DNA from: Candidatus Rhodoferax mariagerensis
GTDB taxonomy: Bacteria; Pseudomonadota; Gammaproteobacteria; Burkholderiales; Burkholderiaceae_C
DNA length: 64,000 nt
Direction: 5' to 3'
Assembly: GCA_016719055.1 (NCBI GenBank)
Contig: JADKAW010000025.1
Coordinates: 20,947-84,946 of the forward strand
The translations under genes and the position numbers were made by a program. Shown here piece after piece: positions 36,117-44,535 of this stretch. Each line of letters starts with the position of its first letter. The stretch's first letter is position 1. The notes beneath the pieces are model-generated. The model saw nothing but the letters and a program-made list of their open reading frames with translations, did no database searches and was not told the DNA's origin.

Positions 36117-36410
36117 TCAATGCCTGCCACTGCCGAAACCTGGTGTTTGGCGCTGGTGACGGACGACCAAAAAACGCAGTGTGTCGCCTTTGGCGCTGTA
36201 AACCACTGAATAGGGAAACCCATGCAAAGGATAGGCGCGTTTGCCAAGTTTTGTGGGTGTGCCAAAACCCGGGTTGTCGATGATGAGACGTGCCACCCGC
36301 TCAAACTCATTCAGAAAACGGGTGGCAATGTGTACACCGGCACTTTGTGTGTAAAAGTCAACTGCATTGGCGACATCCTGGCTGGCGCCAGCGTGCATGG
36401 ATCGCTTCAT
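36117..36410 (-). CDS. parE: ParE/RelE-family toxin
   Basis: A 97-residue toxin of the ParE/RelE fold: N-terminal helix ASQDVANAVDFYTQ, HIATRFLNEFERVARLI, then strands with TKLGKRAYPLHGFPYSVVYS and LRFLVVRHQRQTPGFG. The conserved 'YPLxxFPYxVxY' pattern is seen in ParE toxins paired with TIGR02574-type antitoxins. It overlaps the antitoxin gene by four bases and lies 13 bases upstream of res, so the pair is embedded between mod and res on one transcript. Probably inhibits gyrase or cleaves mRNA; not distinguishable here. Confidence 0.85.
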   Translation of the reverse strand: MKRSMHAGASQDVANAVDFYTQSAGVHIATRFLNEFERVARLIIDNPGFGTPTKLGKRAYPLHGFPYSVVYSAKGDTLRFLVVRHQRQTPGFGSGRH

Positions 36411-36637
36411 GTGGTCAACCGGGCACGCAGTTGGATCATGGCCTCTTCAAAGGGGATTTCCTGCGCCAAGCCGGCTTCCAGGTCCGCCTCGCGCTGATCC
36501 GCCACTTGTTCCCAGGCGGCTTCGACCTCCGGGTCGGTGTCAAGGCTATTGATCAGCCGCTCCAGCAAGTGGTTGCGCTCGGCGGGGGTGAGCTGCATCA
36601 CTTGGGCTTCTACATATTCAAGCTGGCTCATCTGCAT
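36407..36637 (-). CDS. Addiction-module antitoxin (TIGR02574 type)
   Basis: A 76-residue protein with the family pattern LTPAERNHLLERLINSLD, EVEAAWEQVADQREADLEAG and the C-terminal toxin-binding segment IPFEEAMIQLRARL. Start ATG 36635-36637 has GGAGG 5 bases upstream; ATG 36629-36631 would have a spacing of 11 and is also possible. It partners the ParE-type toxin by a four-base overlap. It begins 41 bases after the mod stop. Confidence 0.85.
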   Translation of the reverse strand: MQMSQLEYVEAQVMQLTPAERNHLLERLINSLDTDPEVEAAWEQVADQREADLEAGLAQEIPFEEAMIQLRARLTT

Positions 36638-36678
36638 GGGGACCTCCGGGGTGGTTGAAACGGGTTTGACAGGGGAAA

Positions 36679-38605
36679 TCATAGCGACTGCGGCGCACTC
36701 TGCGGCCATGTCTGTGCTTTGCGCCGGGGCATCACCTGAGCGTGCAGCAATGCCTTTTGCAAGGACAGGCTTTCTACCTCGCGCCCCAGCGCAGCAAAGT
36801 GCTCACGCACGGTGGCGGGGCGGGTGCTGTACACGCGCAGTTGGCGGCATGGCAGCACAGCCATGGCATCCAGGGCGGCGCGCGTCAGCTTGTGGCACAG
36901 CACCGTGAGCACACCGTCGCCGGCGTTTTGCACCAGGATTTTGATGCCCTGATCTGCCGCGGGCACGGGTCGGGCCACCTGGCCCAGGCGCAGCGTGAGC
37001 AACTGAAAGGCTTGCACGCAACTGGCATCAAACGGCGCATCACCGGGGGCGAGCCGGTCAAGTTGCAGGTAGGCAAAGCTGTTGTGGGCCAGCGCGGCAT
37101 CGGACGCAATCACCTTGCTGATGCGGGCGGCGCAGACATCGCGGCACAGATTTTTGCCGGGCTCTTTGGTTGTGGCCTCGGTGCTGCTGCACAAGATGAA
37201 TTTGCGTGGTGTGGCCTCGGGTTCCAAGGCGTTGAGCGCCAGCACCGCGTGGCCGGTGGTGCCGCTGCCGGCAAAAAAATCCAGCACGGTGTCGCCGGGG
37301 CGGCTGGCTTGGCTGATCAGGCCCTGAATGAGGGACAGCGGTTTGGGGTACGGAAAGGCCGGTTGCCAAACAGTTTCTGCGACTTGCCACGCGCCTTCCT
37401 GGCTGGTTGCAGAACACCAGACTTCCGTTTCAGCTTCCAGTGTCGCCATCTTCAAATTGTCCGGCAATCCAACTGCTCAAAGGGGCCTGCCTGTTTGCTC
37501 AAATCTGCCTTCCAAGCTTTGCACGACGGGCGACCAAATCCAACCGGTTTGCCTACCCAAAACTCGAGGTCGGCAATTCGCGCAACAGCGACGTTTCCTT
37601 TTGGGCAGCATCGCCAGAATCAATGGCTCAAGGCGGCGCGTCCATCGTGTTCCATCACTTCCTCTGGCGTTCTTTGGAAAATAAATCAGCTTGGTGGCAA
37701 CCTACGGATCAATTCCTGCCAGGCCGTCCAGTGCGGCCTGAATCGGGTTTCGTCACCTTCTTTCACCGGCTTTCAGTCGCATATCGCCAAACGCTTTCGG
37801 GACTGCCGGGGTCGCAGGGATACCAATAACCGGTTTCGGGTTCTGAATCGGGTAGTAGAGTTTTGGGCGTTCAATGAAAACCCCAAGGTTATGTCACCTG
37901 TGCGACCAATCACCACGCAGGTCATTGTCGGGGTTGCCAAACATCTCGTAGCTTGGTGTCAAATCCATTGAACTTGAAGCCTGCGTTGCCATAAATCAGC
38001 ACATGTTCATGGTCAACCGACAAAAAGCACTGTTGATCAGCGTTGGAGCCTTGCCGGGTGCGCCAGGTGAGGCTGCCCAGGCGCCGCCCCGGCAGCACCT
38101 CGTCCATCAGCAACTCCAGCCTTGACCGGTTTTCATCGTTGATGCTGACCATGATCACGCCGTCTTGCGTCAGCAAATCCTTGGCCAGCGTGAGCCGCTG
38201 GTACAAAAATTCGAGCCACTGGCTGTGCCGCCAGCGGTCGTTCTGGCCGACATAGCGGTCGTTATAAACCCAGTCCTTGTTGCCGGTGTTGTAGGGCGGG
38301 TCGATGTAGATGACGCGGATTTTGCCGGCGTGGGTGCTTTTGAGCAGGCGCAAGGCATCGAAGTTGTCGCCTTCGATGATCAGGTTGGGCGTGCCCGGCC
38401 CGGTGATTTTGTCCAGGCCATGCGAGTCGGCCTCCACCAGCCGCGGCAGCACGATATTGGCGTTCAGTGCCGCGTCGCGCTCGATGGCGCTGCTTTCCCA
38501 GTACAGCCCGAGTTTTTGCCGGGTCAGGTGCTCGGTCAGCAGGCGGCGCAGTTGCGGTGCGCTCAAATGTTCCAGCTTGTGCAGCAGGTCGGTCGGGGTG
38601 GTCAT
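36679..38605 (-). pseudogene. mod: Type III modification methyltransferase Mod, frameshifted
   Basis: The N-terminal part (38605 to ~37960) is intact: MTTPTDLLHKLEHLSAPQLR, catalytic motif IV in VIYIDPPYNTGNKDWVYNDR. The C-terminal part (37467-36679) has the SAM-binding FxGxG motif as VLDFFAGSGTTGHAVL. The order DPPY then FAGSGT is the beta class, as in type III Mod. Between about 37468 and 37960 the protein can be followed only by jumping frames several times (SYEMFGNPDNDLRGDW, KAFGDMRLKAGE, FWVGKPVGF are all recognisable). Without Mod, Res cannot recognise DNA. Dense indels favour real decay, though poor sequence is possible. Confidence 0.85.
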
Positions 38606-38610
38606 GGATG

Positions 38611-38665
38611 ATATATTTTTGATAGCTGCTAGCGCAATTAGGACGGGGGCTAGCGGTTGATTTGT
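38611..38665 (+). repeat. Dispersed repeat copy (R6), right flank of mod
   Basis: TTTTTGATAGCTGCTAGCGC, then ACGGGGGCTAGCGG. It begins six bases from the mod start codon. Confidence 0.8.
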
Positions 38666-38730
38666 TACAAATTCACTGGCTCTGAGCAGCCATTTGAGCT
38701 GTTCAACGCAGGCGATGCAAAGCCATGCTT

Positions 38731-39075
38731 TCAGTCCTTTGGCAGGCGCAATACACGGCGCAATGCCTCTTCAACCGCGTGCAGGTCCTGGGCGCTGAGC
38801 CGGCCGAGTTTGCGTTGCAGACGGCTTTTATCGACTGCGCGGATGTGTTCAATGCGTGCCTTGCTGCTGGCCCCGGCCGATGGCACGGCGATCAGCAGCG
38901 GCGGGGCTGCCGGTGTGGCCGTGGTGGTCAGCGGAATGACCACGACCGTTTTGCGGTGCTGGTTGATTTCGCTGGCGGACAAGACAAAGCAAGGGCGGGT
39001 CTTGGCGATTTCAGCGCCGCGCGTGGGGTCAAGCTCTACCCAATACACATCGCCTCGTTCGACACTGGCGGTCAT
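38731..39075 (-). CDS. MazF/PemK-family toxin
   Basis: A 114-residue endoribonuclease-type toxin: RGDVYWVELDPTRGAEIAKT, RPCFVLSASEIN (the conserved arginine-proline turn), VVVIPLTTTATP and IRAVDKSRLQRKLGRLS. The length and motif order are those of MazF/PemK. It overlaps the upstream antitoxin by four bases (ATGA). It would cut mRNA at short sequence motifs when free of antitoxin. Confidence 0.9.
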   Translation of the reverse strand: MTASVERGDVYWVELDPTRGAEIAKTRPCFVLSASEINQHRKTVVVIPLTTTATPAAPPLLIAVPSAGASSKARIEHIRAVDKSRLQRKLGRLSAQDLHAVEEALRRVLRLPKD

Positions 39076-39422
39076 GGGTTTTGCGCCTGCGCCTGGGCTG
39101 CTGCAAAGTCGCGCTCAAACGCTTCGGCGTTGAAATCCGCATCGTCATCGGGCGTATCGGTGGTGAGTGAGGCCGCTACCCATTGCGCCGCCTCTGCTGT
39201 CAGGGCGGGTTGACCGGACTCCAGCTCAGTCAGGGTTTGGGCTGCCTGCGCCAGTGCCAGACTTTCCCGATCCAGCTCCGAGCGCAGCAAGTCCAGCAAA
39301 AAACGGCTGCGCTGGCGCGAGGGCACCACTTGCGCAAAGCGCTGGGCCAGGTCGTCAGGCAAGCGCACAAGCAGTTGCTGCGGTTTTGCACCAGAACTTG
39401 AAGAATGGGTTGAAGTTGTCAT
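39072..39422 (-). CDS. Antitoxin of MazF-type pair
   Basis: A 116-residue protein coupled by a four-base overlap to the toxin. The middle part, QQLLVRLPDDLAQRFAQVVP with SRFLLDLLRSELDRES, resembles a ribbon-helix-helix DNA-binding unit. The C-terminal ~45 residues are acidic (TDTPDDDADFNAEAFERDF), as expected of a flexible toxin-binding tail. Start ATG 39420-39422. Assignment rests on position and composition. Confidence 0.75.
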   Translation of the reverse strand: MTTSTHSSSSGAKPQQLLVRLPDDLAQRFAQVVPSRQRSRFLLDLLRSELDRESLALAQAAQTLTELESGQPALTAEAAQWVAASLTTDTPDDDADFNAEAFERDFAAAQAQAQNP

Positions 39423-39504
39423 GATCAAGCGGTATCTGTTATCAAGATAGCAATATACATGATTGACGAAATTTTGAAATCAGCGCCAGCGGCCAATTTT
39501 GTTG

Positions 39505-39903
39505 TCATTCGTACCAGTTTTCAACACGCAGCTCAGGCACGCGGTCAAATTCGCGGGTGTTGCGGGTGACGAGGGTCAACTGGCGCGACAGGGCCACGCC
39601 TGCCACCTGCACGTCGTAGGGGCCAATCGGGGTGCCAAGTGACTGCAAATGGGCTCGCACCAGGCCGGCTTGTCGCGCTGCAGCGTGGTCAAAGTCAAGC
39701 ACGGTGTAGCGGCTACAAATCTCGCGCAGGTAGCGTTCCATCAGGGTGCGGTTGTTTGATTTGACCATGCCAAATTCAAGTTCAAACAGGTTGATGCAGC
39801 TCACCGCCAGGTCGGCATCGGGCTGTTGCGACAGGCGTGCCAGGCAGTTGCCAGCGCGCTTGAAGGTGTAGATCAGCGTGTCGGTGTCGAGCAGGTATTT
39901 CAA
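39505..39903 (-). CDS. vapC: VapC-family PIN-domain toxin
   Basis: A 132-residue PIN nuclease. Acidic active-site residues are visible: LLDTDTLIY (Asp), NLFELEFG (Glu), GPYDVQVAG (Asp). The C-terminal TRNTREFDRVPELRVENW matches the VapC end. It overlaps the antitoxin by four bases. VapC toxins cut tRNA or rRNA; the target here is unknown. Confidence 0.92.
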   Translation of the reverse strand: MKYLLDTDTLIYTFKRAGNCLARLSQQPDADLAVSCINLFELEFGMVKSNNRTLMERYLREICSRYTVLDFDHAAARQAGLVRAHLQSLGTPIGPYDVQVAGVALSRQLTLVTRNTREFDRVPELRVENWYE

Positions 39904-40160
39904 AATGACTCCTTTGGCGTGTCTTTACCCACACCCGCATTTCTGTCAAGCAGCAGCGCGTCCCAGCCGTCCGGTCCCTCATCCGGGCCACGCAAGTGGT
40001 CAATCTCGGCAAAAAACGCGTCCCAGCTTTGGCTTTGCCGCTGGCGCTCTTCAATGGCGAACTTGCCAAACCATTGGCTGACCGAAACTTTTGCGCGCTC
40101 GGCGGCGCGTTTGGCGGCATCGAGTGCGCTGTCTTCGACGTAAATGGTGACCTGGCCCAT
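39900..40160 (-). CDS. vapB: VapB-like antitoxin
   Basis: An 86-residue antitoxin: MGQVTIYVEDSALDAAKRAA (ribbon-helix-helix start), VSVSQWFGKFA, and an acidic C-terminal tail for toxin binding. Start ATG 40158-40160 has GGAG at 8-base spacing, better than an upstream in-frame start. First gene of the pair; probably autoregulates its promoter in the gap to the narG operator at 40260. Confidence 0.82.
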   Translation of the reverse strand: MGQVTIYVEDSALDAAKRAAERAKVSVSQWFGKFAIEERQRQSQSWDAFFAEIDHLRGPDEGPDGWDALLLDRNAGVGKDTPKESF

Positions 40161-40259
40161 GGCATCACTCCGGTTGTACAAGGAGACGCAAGTATAAGTG
40201 TGCTGCACTTATATGTGCTGGACAAGGGCCGGCTTGAAGCGCTAGCAGCAAGGCCGGGG

Positions 40260-40300
40260 TAGTTCTGAGGAACTATCCGGTTGACCATTTGCATAGTTCC
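40260..40300. promoter_or_regulatory. NarL-type operator upstream of narG
   Basis: TAGTTCT (40260-40266), two bases, GGAACTA (40269-40275), then 18 bases and half-site TAGTTCC (40294-40300). Identical layout to the narK1 operator. Downstream blocks CTTCAGAGGGATAGCGCC (from 40321) and AAACCTAAAGT are also shared. From first half-site to the first ATG (40390) is 130 bp, against 128 at narK1. Confidence 0.65.
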
Positions 40301-40389
40301 ATCGCTCTGCCCAAGCTGTACTTCAGAGGGATAGCGCCAAAGCAGCCTCAAACCTAAAGTTCTGTCACCCCAGTACAGGAGCCAGCGAC

Positions 40390-40530
40390 ATGCCAGACAC
40401 CCACCAGACCGGTTTGCAAAACCATCTTTTTGGAGCCCGCTACCACGACCGCAGCGCTTGCAGATGCCAGCACCCCAACTCTGTCAACTGCAAATTAGAT
40501 AGCTTCCAGCGCATACACCGTAAGAGCTAG
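40390..40530 (+). CDS. Small ORF in narG leader, 46 codons
   Basis: ATG 40390 occupies the position that the narK1 ATG holds relative to the duplicated operator, with its own AGGAG. It encodes 46 residues starting MPDTHQTGLQNHLFGA and stops at 40528-40530, partly inside a dispersed repeat. No family recognised. It could be a leader peptide or the stub of a lost gene. Translation is plausible, function unknown. Confidence 0.4.
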   Translation: MPDTHQTGLQNHLFGARYHDRSACRCQHPNSVNCKLDSFQRIHRKS

Positions 40531-40553
40531 AGCCTGTTTTTATATAAATTTCG
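40491..40553 (+). repeat. Dispersed repeat copy (R7), narG leader
   Basis: AAATTAGATAGCTTCCAGCG, then AGAGCTAGAGCCTG and TTTTATATAAATTTC. It lies in the transcribed leader just before narG. Confidence 0.75.
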
Positions 40554-40568
40554 TAACCGAGGTACACC

Positions 40569-43500
40569 ATGAGTCATTTTCTGGATCGACTAAGCTACTT
40601 CTCGCAACCCCAGGAGCCGTTCTCAGGCGAGCACGGTGTCACCACCGGTGAAGACCGCACCTGGGAAAACGCCTACCGCGACCGCTGGGCACATGACAAG
40701 ATCGTGCGCAGCACCCATGGGGTGAACTGCACCGGCTCGTGTTCCTGGAAGATTTACGTCAAGGGCGGCATCGTCACCTGGGAAACCCAGCAAACCGACT
40801 ACCCGCGCACCCGCTGGGACATGCCCAACCACGAGCCACGGGGTTGCGCCCGCGGTGCCAGCTATAGCTGGTATCTGTACAGCGCCAACCGCGTTAAATA
40901 CCCCTTGGTGCGGGGCCGTCTGCTGAAACTCTGGCGGGAGGCCCGGCATGCCATGGACCCGGTAGCGGCCTGGACATCAATTGCGCAGGACGACGCCAAA
41001 CGCAAGCAGTACCAAAGTGTGCGCGGCCTGGGTGGTTTTGTGCGATCCAGCTGGGACGAGGTCAACGAAATGATCGCCGCCGCCAACGTCTTCACCATCA
41101 AGAAATATGGCCCGGACCGCGTCATTGGCTTCTCGCCGATCCCCGCGATGTCCATGGTGTCGTATGCCGCCGGTAGCCGTTACCTGAGCCTGATTGGTGG
41201 CGTGTGCATGAGCTTTTACGACTGGTATTGCGACCTGCCCCCGGCCAGCCCGCAAATCTGGGGCGAGCAAACCGACGTGCCCGAGTCGGCTGACTGGTAC
41301 AACAGCAGCTTCATCATCGCCTGGGGTTCCAACGTGCCGCAAACCCGCACGCCCGATGCCCACTTTTTCACCGAGGTGCGCTACAAGGGCACCAAGACGG
41401 TGGCGGTCACACCCGATTACTCCGAAGTGGCCAAGCTGTCCGATATCTGGATGAAACCCAAACAGGGTACCGATGCCGCCGTGGCCATGGCCATGGGCCA
41501 TGTGATCCTCAAAGAGTTCTACTTTCCCGACAAGGGTCAGCGCAGCACTTACTTTGACGACTATGTGCGGCGTTACACCGATATGCCGATGCTGGTGATG
41601 CTGAAAGAGCAAACTTTGCCCAACGGCGAAGTCGTCATGGTGCCGGACCGGTATGTTCGCGCCTCTGATTTCAACGGCAAGCTGGGTGCCGCCAACAACC
41701 CCGAGTGGAAAACCGTGGCCTTGAACGAAGACGGCAAGGTGGTGCTGCCCAACGGCGCGATTGGTTTCCGCTGGGGTGCGGATGGCCGCGCTGACGAAGG
41801 CCAATGGAATCTGCAAGCCAAAGAAGCCCGCCACGGCGGTGATGTCAAACTCAAACTGAGCGTGATGGAAGCGGACGCCCAAGGCAATGGTGCCAGCACG
41901 CAAACCGCCAAGGTGGGGTTTCCCTACTTCGGTGGCATCGTCTCCGAACATTTCCCCAACAACGCCACCGGTGCCGGTGCCAACAACGTGCTGGTGCGTA
42001 CCGTGCCGGTGCAAACCATCTCGCTGGGCAAGGAAGGTGACAAGCGCGAAGCGCTGGTGGCCACCGTGTTTGACCTGCAAGTGGCTAACTATGGCGTAGC
42101 ACGGGGCATTCCGGGTGAACTCGCCGCCAAGGATTTCAACGACGACACGCCTTACACCCCTGCATGGCAAGAGCGCATTACCGGTACACCGCGTGAGCAG
42201 CTCATCACTGTGGCGCGCCAGTTTGCAGACAACGCTGACAAGACGCATGGTAAATCGATGGTGATCATTGGCGCGGCCATGAACCACTGGTACCACGCCG
42301 ACATGAACTACCGCGGTGTCATCAACATGCTGATGATGTGCGGCTGCATTGGCCAAAGTGGCGGTGGCTGGGCGCACTATGTGGGCCAGGAAAAGCTGCG
42401 TCCGCAAACCGGCTGGACCGCGCTGGCCTTTGCACTCGACTGGATTCGCCCACCCCGGCAGATGAACAGCACCAGTTTCTTCTACGCCCACACCGACCAG
42501 TGGCGCTACGAAAAGCTCGGTGTCGACGAGGTCTTGTCACCATTGGCCGACAAGTCCAAATTTGGCGGCAGCATGATCGACTACAACGTGCGCGCCGAGC
42601 GCATGGGCTGGTTGCCGTCCGCCCCCGCAGCTCAAGACCAACCCGATGCAGGTGGTGAAAGATGCGGTGGCCGCTGGCATGGACCCGAAAGACTATACGG
42701 TCAAAGGCCTGAAAGACGGCTCGCTCAAAATGAGCTGCGAAGACCCGGACCACCCCAACAACTGGCCGCGCAACATGTTTGTCTGGCGCTCCAACATTCT
42801 GGGCTCCAGCGGCAAGGGCCATGAATACTTCCTGAAGCACCTGCTGGGCACCAGCAACGGTGTGCAGGGCAAAGACATGGGCCACGACGAAGCCAAGCCC
42901 GAAGAAGTGGTCTGGCACGACAAGGCCCCGGAGGGCAAGCTCGATCTGCTGGTGACACTCGATTTTCGCATGAGCACCACCTGCCTGTACTCCGACATCG
43001 TGTTGCCGACTGCCACCTGGTACGAGAAAAACGACCTCAACACCAGCGACATGCACCCGTTCATCCACCCGCTCTCCACCGCGGTGGACCCGGCCTGGCA
43101 ATCGCGCAGCGACTGGGACATTTACAAAGGTTTTGCCAAGAAGTTCAGTGAAGTCTGTGTCGGCCACCTGGGTGTGGAACGCGAAATGGTGTTGTCGCCC
43201 TTGATGCACGACAGCCCTGCCGAACTGGCGCAGCCTTTTGGTGTGCAGGACTGGAAACGTGGCGAGATTGAGCTGATCCCTGGCAAAACCGCCCCCAACA
43301 TGGTGGTGGTCGAGCGGGATTACCCCAATGTCTACAAGCGCTTTATCGCCTTGGGCCCGCTGATGAACAAGGTCGGCAATGGCGGCAAGGGCATCAGTTG
43401 GGACACCAAGATTGAAGTCACCCAACTGGGTCAGCTCAATGGCTTGACCACGGATGCGGGGGTGACCTGCGGCATGCCCAAGATCGAGACCGACATCGAT

Positions 43501-44394
43501 GCCTGCGAAGTGGTGCTGCAACTCGCCCCCGAGACCAACGGCCATGTGGCGGTGAAAGCCTGGAAAGCCCTGGGCAAACAAACCGGCTTGGACCACACCC
43601 ACTTGGCGCTGTACCGCGAAGACGAAAAAATCCGCTTCCGCGACATTCAGGCCCAGCCACGCAAGATCATCTCCAGCCCGACCTGGAGCGGCATCGAGTC
43701 TGAAACCGTGTCGTACAACGCCGGTTACACCAATGTGCACGAGATGATCCCATGGCGCACCCTGACCGGGCGCCAGCAGTTTTACATGGACCACCCGTGG
43801 ATGACGGCGTTTGGCGAAGGCTTTACCAGCTACCGGCCCCCGGTGGACCTGAAAACCACCGCGGGCATTCACAACATCAAGCCCAATGGTCACAAGGAAA
43901 TTGCGCTGAACTTCATCACACCGCACCAGAAGTGGGGCATTCACTCCACCTACAGCGACAACCTGATGATGCTCACGCTCAACCGGGGCGGCAGCGTGGT
44001 CTGGCTCAGTGAAGATGACGCCAAAACCGCTGGCATTGAGGACAACGACTGGATCGAAGTCTTCAACATCAACGGTGCGATTGCCGCCCGGGCCGTGGTG
44101 AGCCAGCGCGTCAACCCCGGCATGACGCTGATGTACCACTCGCAAGAGAAGATCATCAACACCCCCGGCTCGGAGATCACCGGCATGCGTGGCGGCATTC
44201 ACAACTCGGTGACCCGGATTGTGCTCAAGCCTACCCACATGATTGGCGGCTACGCGCAGTTCAGCTACGGCTTTAACTACTACGGAACCATCGGCACCAA
44301 CCGCGATGAATTCGTGGTGGTACGCAAGATGGCCAAGGTGGACTGGCTCGATGACGCGGACGCATCGGCCGAGTCCGTCACCGCCCATGCCTGA
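40569..44394 (+). CDS. narG: Respiratory nitrate reductase alpha subunit NarG (one-base frameshift)
   Basis: The Mo-bisMGD catalytic subunit, about 1275 residues once repaired. N-terminus: STHGVNCTGSCSWKIYVKGG carries the His and Cys ligands of FeS cluster FS0; YPRTRWDMPNHEPRGCARGA carries the last Cys. YNSSFIIAWGSNVPQTRTPD holds the Asp Mo ligand region. The frame breaks at a C-run (42622-42626): five Cs where four would keep the frame (...LPSAPQLKTNPMQ...). The second part resumes as VVKDAVAAGMDPKDYTVKGL to a normal C-terminus. With all other nar genes present, a sequencing error in the homopolymer is likely. It reduces nitrate to nitrite at the cytoplasmic face with NarH and NarI. Confidence 0.93.
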
Positions 44395-44424
44395 GTGGAC
44401 CGCCCTTGGCCTGTTGCAAGTCAC

Positions 44425-44477
44425 TATTGATTCAATAGCTGGTAGTGCAATCAGGATAAGGGCTAGAGGCTTAAATC
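44425..44477 (+). repeat. Dispersed repeat copy (R8) between narG and narH
   Basis: GATTCAATAGCTGGTAGTGC, then ATAAGGGCTAGAGGC. It lies inside the operon, in the 141-bp gap, so it is transcribed. Confidence 0.8.
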
Positions 44478-44535
44478 ATTCAAACTTTTGGTCAAACACC
44501 TTGCCCAAGGTGTTCAAACTAATCTGGAGAAATAC

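Noticed and set aside
38600..38670. Repeat copies considered as a CRISPR-like array
   Set aside because: Copies are dispersed by kilobases, variable in sequence, in both orientations, and no cas genes are present.
42322..44424. 700-codon open frame on the minus strand opposite narG
   Set aside because: High-GC codon bias of narG leaves the antisense frame open; the protein has no family likeness and lies fully under a conserved gene.
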